Below are positions 1 through 12,956 of a DNA stretch of 64,000 nt, one piece after another. Source of the stretch: Apostichopus japonicus. Its lineage: Eukaryota > Echinodermata > Holothuroidea > Aspidochirotida > Stichopodidae. Where the stretch lies: NCBI RefSeq assembly GCF_037975245.1, contig NC_092563.1, positions 15,579,094-15,643,093 on the forward strand, in the 5' to 3' direction. The notes under the pieces are model-generated. The model saw only the letters and a list, made by a program, of their open reading frames with translations. It was not told the DNA's origin and made no database searches. Within the stretch, counting starts at the first letter, position 1. Every line of letters begins with the position of its first letter. Both the position numbers and the translations under genes were made by a program.

Positions 1-798
1 GAGAATCGATTATGTTCTTTCTCATTTTCTTACTGATCCTCTCGAGGGCGGTCTCCTTCTGTTTTTCCCGTTTTGTGATTTTCTCTTCGCCATTGTCTGA
101 CGAAGCAGACTTGTTGAGATGGGCACCCCAGAAGTCATCTTCCGGGCAGACGGTTTCTTTTTCATTTGGAGATTTCGCCTCGATGATCTTTGGTGGCTGT
201 TTCGATTGACATGATGGTTTCTTGTGTGCTTGGTATTGCTGATAGGCATCTAGCATGAGATTCATGAAGGAAAACTTTTCTTTAAAAAGACAATCAAAGC
301 TTTTCCTGCCGGTTAGCTGCAGGTTACTTGCCGAGGGGAGTGGTTGTGATCTTTGGTTACACTGTATGACCACAAATCTTACAGGATAATATGTCTCATA
401 GATCTTAAAACAGTTAACATAAAATGTGAAATAATAATTTTTTGAGGTCACCACCACCAACTGGATATTGAGCAAAGTGGACTTCATTAAGCGGTACTAC
501 TTCCATGTCATGACTTTTAATAGTCAGCAGGTACAGATTTACTAATTATAATAAGGAAAACAAAAAGGGAAGCCAAAACACTGATTAACACCTCTACTAA
601 CCAACCTTGAATTTGTGATTAAAGCAAACATAAAAGAATTAAATTTCTAATTTAAAACTGATCTGTGAATTGTGTTACGGTACCTGTTATCCTCTTTGGG
701 GCTTGTTGGATGTCCTCACGCCCTGGTCTGCGTTCATGTGTCTCAAAGAAGGAGCGTTCCCACTTCTTCAGAGTCTTCTTCACTTCAAGTATATCCAT
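1..798 (-). CDS. RECQL4: RECQL4 (RecQ4 helicase) N-terminus, first two coding exons, partial
   Basis: Coding exon 1 is 798-684 (ATG at 798, donor GTACCG, phase 1) and exon 2 is 249-1, open to the window edge; the acceptor is CTAG at 253-250. Exon 1 reads MDILEVKKTLKKWERSFFE, then a segment ending EDIQQAPKRIT; the junction completes an Asp, giving T-DAYQQYQAHKK. This is the Sld2/DRC1-like domain that opens metazoan RECQL4 (human LQAWERAFRRQ...APEETRALYREYRTLKR). Further on, FWGAHLNKSA matches human CWGPHLNRAA. The family acts in replication initiation, through the Sld2-like region, and in DNA repair, through a RecQ helicase core that lies outside this window. The frame stays open upstream of 798 to another ATG at 918, but homology begins at MDILEV. 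About 121 residues are visible. Assignment is by recalled family sequence plus phase-consistent splicing. Confidence 0.9.
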
Positions 799-918
799 GT
801 CAACTAAACCGGCCTTTTCATGAGTGTTAGTGACTAACATCAAAGAAACAAAAGAAATAACATGTAGTGTAGGGCAAAAAAAATAGGGATTTTTGGCTGA
901 TTGTCCAAAAATAATCAA

Positions 919-3247
919 ATTTTGTTCAGGAAATAATTTGTCTGATGATCACATCACAAAAGATGCAAAAAGGGCAAATTGCTATACAATTGCAGAGATG
1001 GATAGCAGTCTTATACACAGAAACCATAGTACATGCATTACAATCTGAGGCAATATCCTGACTGAGCCTTCAAAATAAAGCCTCAAAGATGAACACATCA
1101 ATATTATGTACACTGAAGGAGAGATATGCAGGTTTTGTGAATATAACACTAGCTTTGGGCCAATAAAATTCTTTGGGTGGAATAAATACCTTCCACTATT
1201 TTTGTTTTATTTCAGTACCTATTTGAGGGTATTTGGTTACATTGCAATCTGAATTTTGTGTAAGCAACTAGTTGTCCAGTGGACAGCTTACAAGGCTGAT
1301 TTTGAAACTTGGTCGTCTGGGCACGACCATTAAAAATTGACATGAAGCAGGTCGCAGGAGTCCTGGCACAATGGAAAGTTATGTAAACCATCGGGACTGA
1401 ACAGGGAATGATTAAGTTGCATTCAAAGCTTTCTGAGAGAACATTTGAAACCTAATGCATTGACTATTTTATTAAATTCATCAGTGTGAATATGACTGTT
1501 TGTAATGTCATCAATGTCTATGTCGATTTAGTTTAGAAAGGCTAATGGGTGTGTGCTGGTCTGCTGGACTATCGTAAGGTAGACTTTGTTGTTTAAGGGA
1601 TTGTTTAAATCTTGACTGGTGTGATCTGCTTAATAGTCTTGGGCCTTCTAAGGCATGGGCTTTCTTTTGCGATAAGGTCAATGATGTACTGTAAATTAAA
1701 AAATTTGTTCCAATTAAAGAGGTTCATTGTCAAAATAGGCCGGTGTGGATGTGGAAGGATGTTTTGCGAGCTGTTAGAAAAAGGGAACCCTTGGTGCTGT
1801 TTTAAATATAGTAATTGCTCTTCTTAGGAGTCACTGATTAGCAACTGATTAGGATTTCTAATTGCTCTTGAGATGAAGTTGGCTAAGGAAATTAAGATTA
1901 ACCCTTTAGAAGTCTTTTCACTCTTACATTAGATCTAAGCACAAAAACTAAGGATGTTGTTGGTCCTCTGCAGGCAACTAAAGTAATGGGAAGCCTAGTA
2001 ATAGTATAGTCAGTATTGCGAAGTTCGGAACACTGCGAAGTTCGGACACATTAAGAAATACACGATTTCACCATGAAAACCTACAGGAAGAGCTAAATTT
2101 CACCAAAAAGTACAAAGCTACAGTTATTTTCTCTCCAAAATGACCCGCGTGCAAGAAATTACTTACATATTTGTCAATAAAATAACGAAGATCTATGAAG
2201 TCTGTTATAATTACTGAAAGAGCAACTGCGCCACCAATTTTATCATCAGCGCCACACTGTGGGTTGCGTGTCCAAACTTTGCAATACTCTAGCAAAGAAA
2301 TACCAATCCACAATCACGAAGAATCTTCTTGGAATACAACGTGAAAACAGTTTGCAGGAAAGAAAGTTTGGCCGTGTATCGTACTATAACAAATTTTTCC
2401 TACCATATGAAGTATATTTTCCAGTGATTTATACCAGAAGATTTAGTTTTGATGTGTTTTAGGGCTTAGGTGTCCGAACTTCGGAGTGACCATGCTAGTA
2501 AATAAATGTCTGAGTTGTTGAATGATTATTTTTCCTCAGTTTTTACTAGGGAAGTTTCTTTTCAAATAAAGAGTTCCTTGGAAAACCCCTTGCTCTTAAG
2601 ACAAGAACAGTCAAACTTAGCATACTAGTATAATTACTAGGCTAGGCTCCAAATATAGGCCTAGTTATGTAGTAACGTCAGTATCCATTACAAATTTATC
2701 AGCCTACGACAAGTATCACAGTACAACTTACAAGTGACAATACATTAATACAAGTAACATGTGAACATACTCACCAACGAAATAATTTCGTATTTGCTAA
2801 AGACATTATTCAACAAGTGCTTAACATGCCTACTGTTAATTGTTATGTACCATTGTTATGGTGCTTTACCGTAACTTCTGGTTTACCTTTTGTAGTGTTG
2901 CCGTGTCAATTCTTTGTCCTTGCCATTGTTGTTCTAGGAGGCCTATCAATTTAATTTGTTGTGTACAAATTTCGCGCCAGTGTCTTGAACCCACGGTGTG
3001 GCAGACTTGACTCACGCAAATCATTTAGAGTAAAATACAATAACAATGTGCAACAATAAAATTGTATCCAAAAAATTAAAATGTAGTCATATATACATAT
3101 CTCTGACATACATGAATGAATAAATTTAAATTAATATTCCTTATATTTTTATTTCCGGGATACAAATTGACAAAAACGCGGGTATTCAGTCTATACTTAC
3201 GCTAGGTCATAGTCATCGTTGGGTTCAATGCACTACATACATACAAG
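919..3247. other. Intergenic region between divergent RECQL4 and MRPL52
   Basis: No coding exon is seen. This is the shared upstream region of two head-to-head genes and could hold both promoters. It contains a MITE-like inverted-repeat unit at about 2007-2495. AT-rich sequence otherwise, with no convincing TATA box or CpG island by eye. Confidence 0.5.
2007..2495. mobile_element. MITE-like element with CGAAGTTCGGA inverted ends
   Basis: The left end reads GTCAGTATTGCGAAGTTCGGA and carries a second copy of GCGAAGTTCGGA 17 bases further in, followed by CACATTAAG. The right end reads CTTAGGTGTCCGAACTTCGG then AGTGACC, the reverse complement of the left end over about 25 bases with mismatches. 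There is no coding capacity. Target duplication could not be fixed (the flanks are TAGTATA on the left and CATGCTAG on the right), so the superfamily is left open. Confidence 0.5.
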
Positions 3248-3256
3248 ATGGCAGCG
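3240..3256 (+). promoter_or_regulatory. YY1-like motif overlapping the MRPL52 start codon
   Basis: CAAGATGGCAGC spans the initiator ATG and is one base off the AAGATGGCGGC form of the YY1/initiator element. That element is common at start codons of mitochondrial and ribosomal protein genes in animals. Function here is inferred. Confidence 0.35.
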
Positions 3257-5898
3257 CCCTGTACTTCACGACTTCTACCTCGTATTTACTTGCTTTACCG
3301 TCACGGACCGCTTTTGAGAAATAAAGGTAGATCATATAACTGCCATTGTTCTAAGATTGAAAGCATAGTCAATCATTTTAAAAGTTACCATGAATCCTGT
3401 AGATGCGGACTAGGCCTAATACTGTTTGGTTAGTGCATCGTGCTTGTGCGTAATGTTACTACTACTACCAGAAACAGTTTTACCCTAGCGTTGCTAGTTA
3501 GTATATAATGTATTGAAATGCTACTTTCTATAGGCAAGGCCACAGGGGTTGACAACGTTACGTATGTTACACCATAATGGCTAGGTACATATCTAGCTTA
3601 AAATGTCTCGGAATGTCTGGAAATGCTGCTCGCTTAGTATTACTGTTGGGCCTAAGGTACTAGGTAGCGAGCCAAATTTTATGAATCGGTCTAATATAGC
3701 CTAGGATAATTATCGGGAAAGATTATAAAACATAACCCAAGTTAATGCTATAGGTCTAATCATATTCATAATAGTGTTATCAATTGCAATCAAATTCTGT
3801 TTTGTTATAGGCTTAGCCTTATGTTAGGCTAAGCTCAGGTTCAGTTTTGCAGAGGTGCATTTTTGCATTCATATGGAGCATTGCTCTGAGCCTGAGGCCT
3901 ATTTTCTTAGGGGCATCATTATTCCACATGTTATTAATTCTAATTGTAAGTTCATAGTAAATGTTTCCTATCTGCATTAAAATGTTTTGTATTGAACCTT
4001 TACAGATGTCCTTAAAATTGGAGCAAGCTGTGGTCAACATTTGACAAATAACACAAAAAGCCATCCAGCTTTTGTACATTCTTCTGCAACATGCTCTGCG
4101 GGAACTAAATGGAGAGAAGAGTAACTAAACTTTCATTCATTGACTACTTTCTTACATCATTATACAGCACAAACCCACATAATTTGATGAAACAACTCTG
4201 TAAAATTCCAAAGAAAAGGACTTCCTGGAAACTGACAACTTAAGTGTGCCTGCAAGTTGTTAGGTTGCAAAGAAAAGAAGAAAAAAGAAGTTGCAAAATA
4301 TGCCAGTGTTCATTTTCTTGACACTAAGAAATTAAAATTGTTAAGTTATTATATGTCATGCCATCAATTTTTTTTCCTCTTTAAATTTGTTTAATCTTCA
4401 AAGAAAGACAACAAAAAAACTTGATCACAATTATTAATATGCCAGATACTTTGCAGTAAGTAGTTTCACTGTAATAGACCTGCAAGGCAAATTTATAGTT
4501 CATTATTCCATAGCTAATTTGTCTGCATATTCAGCTGTACTGAAAGATTCCGTCATTCTCAACATTTGAACATCCCACTTTCATTTTGTTTTGTTGCTAG
4601 GAACAACCTTCCAAGGTCAGGAAATGAATATGGACCTTTGACTGATAGGCCAGATTGGTCATATGCAGGTACTGTAATGATAACACATAGTGGGTGATGG
4701 AGATTATCATCTTTTTTAATATCCCTGCACACTTTAGGGGACTGAAGTTGCAAAAGTGCTGAACCTGACATTCTTTCTTACAAAATTACTTCCAAATAAA
4801 AAATTTGTGAGAAATTGAGTAGTAACACTTTCATTTTGTACTGCTTTGCTTTATTGTCAGTTATATACATTTTAGGGGGTAGGGTGGGGGAGTGAAATGG
4901 TGAGTTTATTGCAAAGGTTGCATGTTTTTATATTTTCTTGAAGTTGCTTCCAAGCTCCAAACACTATTTGTGAGAAATTGAGTAGTTGAACATTGAATTT
5001 GATGAGAAATGCTATATTTTTGCTTTTATAGATGGCAGACCCAGTCCTCCCTCAAAAGGAGCAATCAAGAGGAAACAACAACAAGAAGAGTTAGCAGTGA
5101 GTTTCCTTTGTTTCTGCTGGATTTTCTGGGGGGAAGGGGGGTGTCAGTTTCTTTTATTGTGGGGAAGGGTGGTGGCACTGGAATAAGTGGAACAAGGAAC
5201 TGTGGGACCCTAAGACTGAAAGTTTGCATGAAGTTTTCCCAGTAAAAACCAAAAGCATTTGCTTGCAGGAAACATTTGCTTGCAGGAAACATTTTTGCAT
5301 ACATTCATGTTTGTATTGGTTTCATTCTCATATCCTATTTAACCTTTCCTGTTCAGTTTGGTAGGCCTTTACTGCATATGTTCACTACAGTAGATTACAT
5401 CTTTGTTGCTGCCTCATCCAACGTGCAAATTATTTATTGTTAACTTAGTCAGGTTTGACACTGCTGATCCACATTAGTAAAAAAACATGGAGTGATGGAA
5501 TGAAGTTATAACAGATATTCTTGGAACCCCAAATTTGAGATATATCACCATAACTCTGGCCTGGAATGGCACATCAAATATATGGAAGCATGCAACAGCA
5601 AGGTCAACCCCGACTAGTGATGCTAATAAAGCTCACAAATAATATCGGGTTATTTTGATTTGTTATATTCTTGCTCTACATTGAGGATTGCTTACTTTAT
5701 TTACAGATTAGAATAGATCAGTTAGCTGAAGAGGTACTGATGGCTAAAGAAAACTACCAGAGGTCACTTCAGGCCACAGCAGATGAGGAAGTAAAGAGAC
5801 AACGAAGGCAGCTGAAACCGAAGGGAGAATTAACCAGTAAACTGAGTCCAAACCGCAATAGAAGGAAGAAGCAAAGGAAACAGGGTGCTGTTGAATAA
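3248..5898 (+). CDS. MRPL52: Mitochondrial large-subunit ribosomal protein mL52 (MRPL52)
   Basis: Five exons: 3248-3326, 4069-4120, 4601-4668, 5032-5096 and 5707-5898 (TAA). Phases run 1, 2, 1, 0 and all introns are GT-AG. The 151-codon product matches human MRPL52 block by block. FVHSSATCSAGTKWRE aligns to [35 protein letters not shown] to [36 protein letters not shown] to APPMKGQLRRKAERETFA, and then LKPKG aligns to LKPKG. The N-terminus is rich in Arg and lacks acidic residues, as expected for a mitochondrial presequence. The C-terminus is longer than human (151 versus 123 aa) and ends in a basic RNRRKKQRK tail. The protein is a structural component of the mitochondrial large ribosomal subunit. 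The start ATG lies in CAAGATGGCAGCG, which resembles a YY1 site. Confidence 0.93.
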
Positions 5899-6281
5899 GG
5901 GCAGGTTTCCTCTTGGAATGAAAAGTTCTTACCACAGAAGCAGACAGGCTGGAGTCAAAGTATATAGTCCATATGGGTACATGCAAAAACTGAACATACA
6001 TACAAACTAACGTATATTTGTCAGCACAGCACAGAGCTGTTATGGAGTGAGATTTATCATGAAAGAAGTGGATGGTTGCATCTGATGACATAAGCATGTT
6101 CCAATCAGCTGCACTTCAGGGAGTACTTTGAGTCATTACTTTTCACTTAATTATATATACCCTAATCTACAAGATCTAGTAGATGGTTACAACTGTTTAC
6201 CCTCTAGTTTTTGAAATAATTAGCCGTTTAATCCTGTAGAGGAAATATTATGTCTCACAAATTTGATGCAATTACAAGAAC

Positions 6282-7111
6282 AACAAAATTTGAAAAGAAT
6301 CTGAAATGGGTGTCCATGATTTTAGACATGGTGGAAGGAACCAGACCTGTTCAGACTTAGCCTAGAAAGATGAAAACACAATTTTTTTCCTTTCTGATTC
6401 AGTTACTTATAACATGGACTTAAGTAACAGATTGCATTAAAATTAACAGAAATGTACAATGTTGTGAAAATTCAATGCAAAGTGCAACTTAAAGTACTGC
6501 AATGTCAATGCAATGAAAAAAGGAAACCATTGAACAAGTATTTCTTCTTGCCAATTGCCAATTGTAGCCTCACCAGCTGTAGTAACACCAAGTTCCCTCC
6601 AAACTGTGGTAGTCGAAGACATAGATGGTTTTACACAGTGAAAGCACAAATACTGTAGCTGCTCCATGTGCCAGTTAATGCATACACACAGGCTTTGGAA
6701 ATAGAATAAACTGATTGTAAATACTGAATAGTGAGACCTATGTTTGGAAAAATTAAGTATTTGGACAATGAAGCAATAAACTTTTCTTCAAGTTTGTTAA
6801 TATTGGAGGGGAAAAAATTTATCTGTCTGTTTGCTCTCTTATATTTACACTACCTGGATTCTTTTATAGAGCTCTACAATATTATGTTGAGAATATGACA
6901 CGTTTCTAGTTCATTTTATTCTCCAACAAAAATGAAGAGAACAAGTCTTATCAGGTTTGTGCTATTTGACAGTGAATTTTATTATCATTCAGTAAAAACA
7001 CAATTTAAAAAACTAAATTTTGGAAAGAATCTGAAATGTCTGTCTATGATTTTAGACATGGTAGAAGATACCAGACCTGTTCAGACTTAACCTAAAAAGA
7101 TGAGAACACAA
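6282..7111. repeat. Pair of ~100-bp direct repeats
   Basis: Copies at about 6282-6381 and 7011-7111 share GATTTTAGACATGGT, ACCAGACCTGTTCAGACTTA and flanking sequence with roughly 10% mismatch. They lie about 730 bp apart downstream of MRPL52. Family unknown. Confidence 0.6.
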
Positions 7112-8410
7112 CTGTACAGTAGATGAAATATGAGAATATATTAATGGAAAGTTCTTGGGGAAACGACAACAAAGGCATGGCACATTTAGATGTACAGTGT
7201 ATCACTTTACTGAATCTTTAAGTAATCCTATTGCTTAATACATTTTCTACAAGGACGTCTGCAACACAGGGGTTATTGCTGCCCTTCACTTGAGTTAATA
7301 GCACGGGATGCAAAAAGTGCCCTCCATTGAGGGTGGCAGAAAGTGACTTTCCTCTAAAGAGCTCAAAGGTTATTACTTTACTATAAGACATTGGTATTTG
7401 GGTCCCAGAAAATGTCATACAAAAATGCTTAATTGCAGTGCAGGCATCCCTGCTTTTCCATGATATTATACTTAGTTTCCTCTCTTGGGGATGCTAGTAT
7501 GATGATCTAAACAGAGATGTATAAACAAAATTGTTACCTGTTTTGGTTTTCTTTGTCTTTATTTATTTATCTACACTTAATAAAACAGATCTCCTCTCTA
7601 TAGAAATTGCTGATGTGAAAAACTTATGGCAGATTTTCCACATTGCACAAAGTTTGTAACTGTGCTATAAAGTTTTGTGAAATGTTAGGACCGTATCTGG
7701 AAATGACAGAATAAAGTGACATAATCCCTACTATGGAGCAACATGCAGAACTGAATTTCAGATGTGCAACAATCAATGAGACGAGTAAAATAATATTAAG
7801 AGCCAGAGGACAATCCACAGAGTTATATAATCGTCTCTTCCAAAACACCATTCATGTACAATTGATGACTGGCTACATAGTACCGTGTTTTAAAATCCAC
7901 AATTCTTACTTCAGAACTCGGCACTGAACAAAAACACCACTTGTGTTTTGACGTAGAACACCAACAACCACAATAATCACAGTATCTCATCCTTTCAGTG
8001 ATGAGAGACAATATGGAACAAATGCTTTCTCAAAAACATGAGCCACAACGACACCACAGACTACTGTGTTCTACTTCCTGCAGTGATGATGTATTTATCT
8101 GGGGAAAATGAGCTGCCTCCAAATAACAACGCCCAGACTTAGGAGAAAAGTATTTATTTTCTATGTCACATATTATCACTAACTTTTCAATTATTTCATT
8201 TCTGTTGGTCATTATTTTACATAGTACCATGAGTGACTCCTGTTGTGACTCCTCTTTATAATTCTTCATTATCATTGGATGATAATCATAACCTTTGCAT
8301 TCATCATGCAGTATGTGTGTGTAAGTGCGTTTGTAACGCCCAGCTTGTAAGCTAGATATCTCAAGAAAAGAAGGTCCACCCAATTTCATAAATGGTGTGT
8401 AGAAGTACCA

Positions 8411-8470
8411 CATTGAGTACAAGAAGCCTATCGTTTTTGGTGGAGGTCATTTGGGGTCACCAGGGGTCAC
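8411..8470 (+). repeat. Dispersed repeat copy with GGTCA half-site array
   Basis: The unit contains ATTGAGTACAAGAA, then TTTTTGGTGGAGGTCA followed by two more GGGGTCAC hexamers. A diverged second copy lies at 63521-63590 and a partial one at 63778-63810, so this is an interspersed family rather than a local duplication. Confidence 0.6.
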
Positions 8471-8782
8471 TGTATTACTAAGATCAAGTATGTTGTACAC
8501 CCTCACTATACATTACATCAGATTCATGAAGAAAACTGCTCATGTTACATCATCGGAACCACAATGCATTTTTGCATTCTGGTTATTATTATTATGACTT
8601 CCATGGGGATATCCAATAGGAAGTGTGGAATAAAGTTTTACTCTGTCTGCCATCAAAATACCCCTTTAACACTTATTACTCTTCTCTCATACATGCTCTA
8701 CTCCTTCATTTCCACATTCCTGACAAAACATTCCCAGAAAGATCGTTCTTCAAACAAGCAACATGAAACATTTCATTGACTT

Positions 8783-8850
8783 CATGAACATAACATAACA
8801 ATTAATATTTATATAGCGCTATTCCATCTAGATCATAGCGCTTGAAGTAG
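8783..8850 (-). repeat. SINE-like 3' end fragment (TATATAGCGC family)
   Basis: An ATAAC-type pentanucleotide run abuts TTTATATAGCGCTATTC and ends near AGCGCTTGAAG. The layout matches the insertion at 39725-40075 (pentanucleotide run, then CTTATATAGCGC and a GCGCTTTACA end). Read on the minus strand it is a SINE 3' end followed by a pentanucleotide tail. Only a fragment. Confidence 0.4.
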
Positions 8851-9861
8851 GGTCTGTCACATTTTATCGCAAGACAAAGGAGGACTTGTCATCAAAACCT
8901 GATTGAGTGGTCTAAATTGAAGGTTGGATTTCCCAATAATCTTTTAAATATTACTTTGACTCGATCCTAGTCTGATTGTTATAGTAACCAACTACTGGCC
9001 ACCAATTTTGCTGTCAACTTAACTCTGTACTTAATACGACTTGCACACTTTGTGAAATATTGTCAGCTCAAATCAGCTCAAACACAAAAATACAGGATGT
9101 TTTCATCAGGGTTGCGAGATTGAAATCGTCTTCATGGCCAAGCATTGCATGAAATTCGGCCAAATGGCTCTTTTTCTTAGCCACAATTTAAAGCCAATGT
9201 TAAAAAGGCCAGACATGCTAAAATGATCAAGTTATGTCCAGCTCAGATTGGTTCAAACTTCCTACTAGATCATATAATATCACAGCCTGTAAGTGTTACA
9301 GTTTAAAACATCTTTTGGCAAATTTTTTGTGTTCACTGTTCAGATAATGTCATTTTCACAGGACTTCAATACAAGTTTTTACTTGCAAATAGCAAAATTC
9401 TTTCAGAAGCTCATTGTCGATAAATAAACACAAATAAATCAAACACTAGGTTCATCTTACACTATTAATGAGATGCCTAAAATACTCATTCTGTGACCAA
9501 TTAATTAAGAAACAGAAGGAACGAGAAGACGTGTTGGTGTAGTACTGATACTGCATATCATCAAACAGAATGTCCACATTATGACTAAATATTACATAAT
9601 GATGTCTCCAGTACCAGAAAAGGCTATATTAAGCTGAAATCATTTCCAATGGAAAAATAGTCTTCTCAGGGGCATTGGCATGTTTCCACAAGCGGTGCAC
9701 TGGATTCTAAAAAGTATATTTTCTAAAATTGAAATGCATTATTTGAGACCCTTGTGTGAAGTTTACCAACTTTCAAAGTTTCCTGTAAGCCACTAAATCT
9801 CGGAGAACATTATCGAAACAGAGCGAAATTGGCCAACCATTCATGGAAACAAATTTGTCCT

Positions 9862-12800
9862 TCATGTCGTTGCCGTGGTGACATCGTTGACCCTTATCAC
9901 ATAAAGCCTCTGGGACGTCAAGATGAAGATCCTCTCGTTAGAAGTTTGCATTCCGAGAATATTATCCTGGCAGTCCAAACTAACGAGCTGCTGTTTAGAT
10001 ATTTCTGTGACTACCTTTCCAGTCTTCCTGTTTTTCACTGGAGACATGGTGCCCTCCGGCTGCCTGTAAATGTACACGTGCCTGACGCAGTCGCAAAGGA
10101 CAGTATACGAGGTGTCCGGAGGGCACGATGCAAACTTTTTGTCCCGTTTCGATGCCTGCACGTAACCGAGGGCATTGAATGTAGCTGCGTGGAACCATGC
10201 GTTCCCACTTCCAGGTATGACTCCTGGTTGCCATAGTAACCCATCTACATCATGTCTAAGGCAGATAGCGGGTACTTTCTGTGGGTCTAACTGAGCGTTA
10301 AACAACCACTGGTTGGTTCCGATGTTTACCTGTGAAAAACAAGATGTCAATATGTACGTTAGTCACCCATAATTTTACAAAGAGATATTGATTTTGAGTG
10401 ACATTATCAATAGCATCGGATAAACTCTAAAAAGCAGCCAATTTCTTTCCACTGCAGTAATTTCCAGGCTTTACGCCACAATTTCTGACAAATTATTTTG
10501 TTTCCGAAACGGTCAGTCAGATTTTGTATACATTCAGATAGTTTGTTGCATAAATAGAGTCACTGCTACTTTAAAGACAAATTGAAGTACTATCCGTAAG
10601 TTATTCCTGAGACTTGGGTCGAATTTATGGTGACTTGAGTCACAATATAATTTACTGTGTTTACAGCTACGGTGAAAGACTATTTCAGGCAAGTCATTCC
10701 ACCGTCGTAGAGAACAGGCAACTTGGCCTTCTGTGTCGGCATTTACCTTTCACTAGGTCATGAAGTAATATTCACACATAGTTAGTTATTATTAATTTTT
10801 TTCATTTGCATACGTTTGAAATTAAGGCCAAAATTTCATCACACCTGCTATATTTTTGGGTGGAATAAACAAACAGATTCTGTAAGGTACCTAATCTTTC
10901 CACTTTAAACTGATGTTAAGCTGCTATCAATCCATCCCATTGACATTTTATGTGAGAAATTTGTGTAGCTTTTGTGAAAGGACAAGAGTTGCAAGTCACT
11001 TAAAATGTGTATTAAAATAGTAACAAAAAGCAAAAGAATTCACAAATTTATGAAGAGTAGGACCAAAATGCTTCATCCAGATAAACTCTTGGTTTTGATA
11101 TCTCTGACAAGCCTCGTTCCACTTTTAATACAAACGGTCTTACAAGGAAGACAGACTCACAGAATTAGTGACTTGATGTGTCTCCCCATCCAATCGAATC
11201 ATGCAAGAGAAGTTCTCTGGATATGCGTCGCATTCTTCCAGCATCTGACAGTTTGATGAACTTGATGCCCCACCATTTTTTCCTCTTGGGTCTGGATTCT
11301 ATTGAGAAAGGTATAAATCACAGATATTATTGCTTACGAACAGAGTGGTGCATCTTCAAATTTTATGTATCAGACCGATGTTCGGTGATGTTGAAATTGC
11401 TGCACGTGGTGACATCATATACGTGTCAATATCACCGCTGTGAACATTACTGGGGCAAGTGCAAACTAGCCCCATCGCTCAACCCAGGGTACCAGGGGTC
11501 CTGTACTAGTTAAGAGGACTCATTGAATCTGGTCTTGTTTCTGCTTAGGTTACATTTTACACATTTCTCTATTTTATATACTTAGCTATGTATTTGTTCA
11601 TTTATCATGAGATAGATAAAGCTAGACTTAAAAGGCAAAGCCAACACCTTCAATCCATCCCCCGCTCCCCTATTTCCCAACTCCCAATTGATGTCTAAAA
11701 ACCACCAATATTAAAAGCTTCCTGACAGACTTTTGTTATCCATGAGATGTACCAATGGTCCATGAATTCAAACAAACTGGAATCAGCATGAAATATAAGT
11801 TGATCTGTCGCTCCAGCGTCAGTCAGGACTTTGAAGGCAAACCCAACTTCCCCCAATCTTGCCCTACCCTTTCCCAATTCCCAATTCCCAATTAAATGAA
11901 ACATGTACAATGAGGAGGCAGCAACTGTATAAAGCCTACCAGTTCATCGGATGTAAGATGAGCCAGTCTGTCGTGAATGATTCGTGCTTGGTCAGGATCT
12001 ACAAAATATTCGCCCATCTGGTCCCCGACCACTACCTCTGGCCACATTAGCATCTCATCCTCCTTCTTAGCTAATCCAACTTCCAATCTGAAAAAGAAAA
12101 AAACATATACATGAGAAAACCTAATAGCATCTCTTATTAAACGAAAAGGGTAAGTACAGAACACATTACACTACGAGACTACTTTCTAACTTTCCTGCCA
12201 AAGGTCTTGCTCTCTACTCCCTTCTTCACTACAACCAAGAACAAGTTACGTATTAAAGTCGTCAATAAAATTGTTTATCTTTGCAGCACTGTAAGGGAGA
12301 TAACTGTCTTTCTCTTCAGTCTAATGCAAAACTAATAATATCTCTTCTTATAGGAAAAGAACAGGTTTTCCCTCCTCCCACTGCAACCACAAAGCAAGAA
12401 ATTTAAGATGGCTAGGAGGAAAAAAATTTTCTCTCTCTTCAGCCATGATAGTGATTGGCAGTCTGCAAAGCAATGAAATGTATATCTTACCTATTTTGCA
12501 AGGATCTTTGGCAATGTTTGACTCACAGTGACCTTTCTTTGCCACCCTACCCCCCCCTTCCCCTCATATCCCTTTCATCAAGCAGCAACCCTTTTCATGT
12601 ATTCTATAGTCAGCCAATCCTGTCGTCTCCTACTTTATAAGACATCTCATAACTTACTAACTTCCACAAAAATAATGTTGGCAAACTTCCACAAAACTTG
12701 AATCAGCAATTTTTACAAAATGTAAGGAAAATACTGTATTTAATAATGTTGATATTTGAGTCGATTCTGATTATTTTATCAATGCTGTTTTGATGATAAA

Positions 12801-12904
12801 AGTCCATTAGCTTTTATTCACTTGACTTTAATTCGTATGGTGAAGTAAAAGTCAGACAATTGCAAATTTATAAAATATGTCTTTTAATGTGTTTATTACT
12901 ACTA

Positions 12905-12956
<52 letters not shown>

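Larger units (their letters stand above)
5899..9861. other. Region between convergent MRPL52 and NUDCD1
   Basis: The 3' ends of MRPL52 (plus) and NUDCD1 (minus) face each other across 4 kb. AATAAA hexamers at 6705-6710 and 6775-6780 are plausible plus-strand poly(A) signals for MRPL52, though far from its stop. The region also holds a direct repeat (6282-6381 and 7011-7111), a dispersed GGTCA-rich repeat (8411-8470) and a short TATATAGCGC-type SINE fragment (about 8783-8850). No exon was recognised. Confidence 0.5.

Noticed and set aside
9829-10236. 135-codon plus-strand frame
   Set aside because: Antisense shadow of NUDCD1 exon 9.
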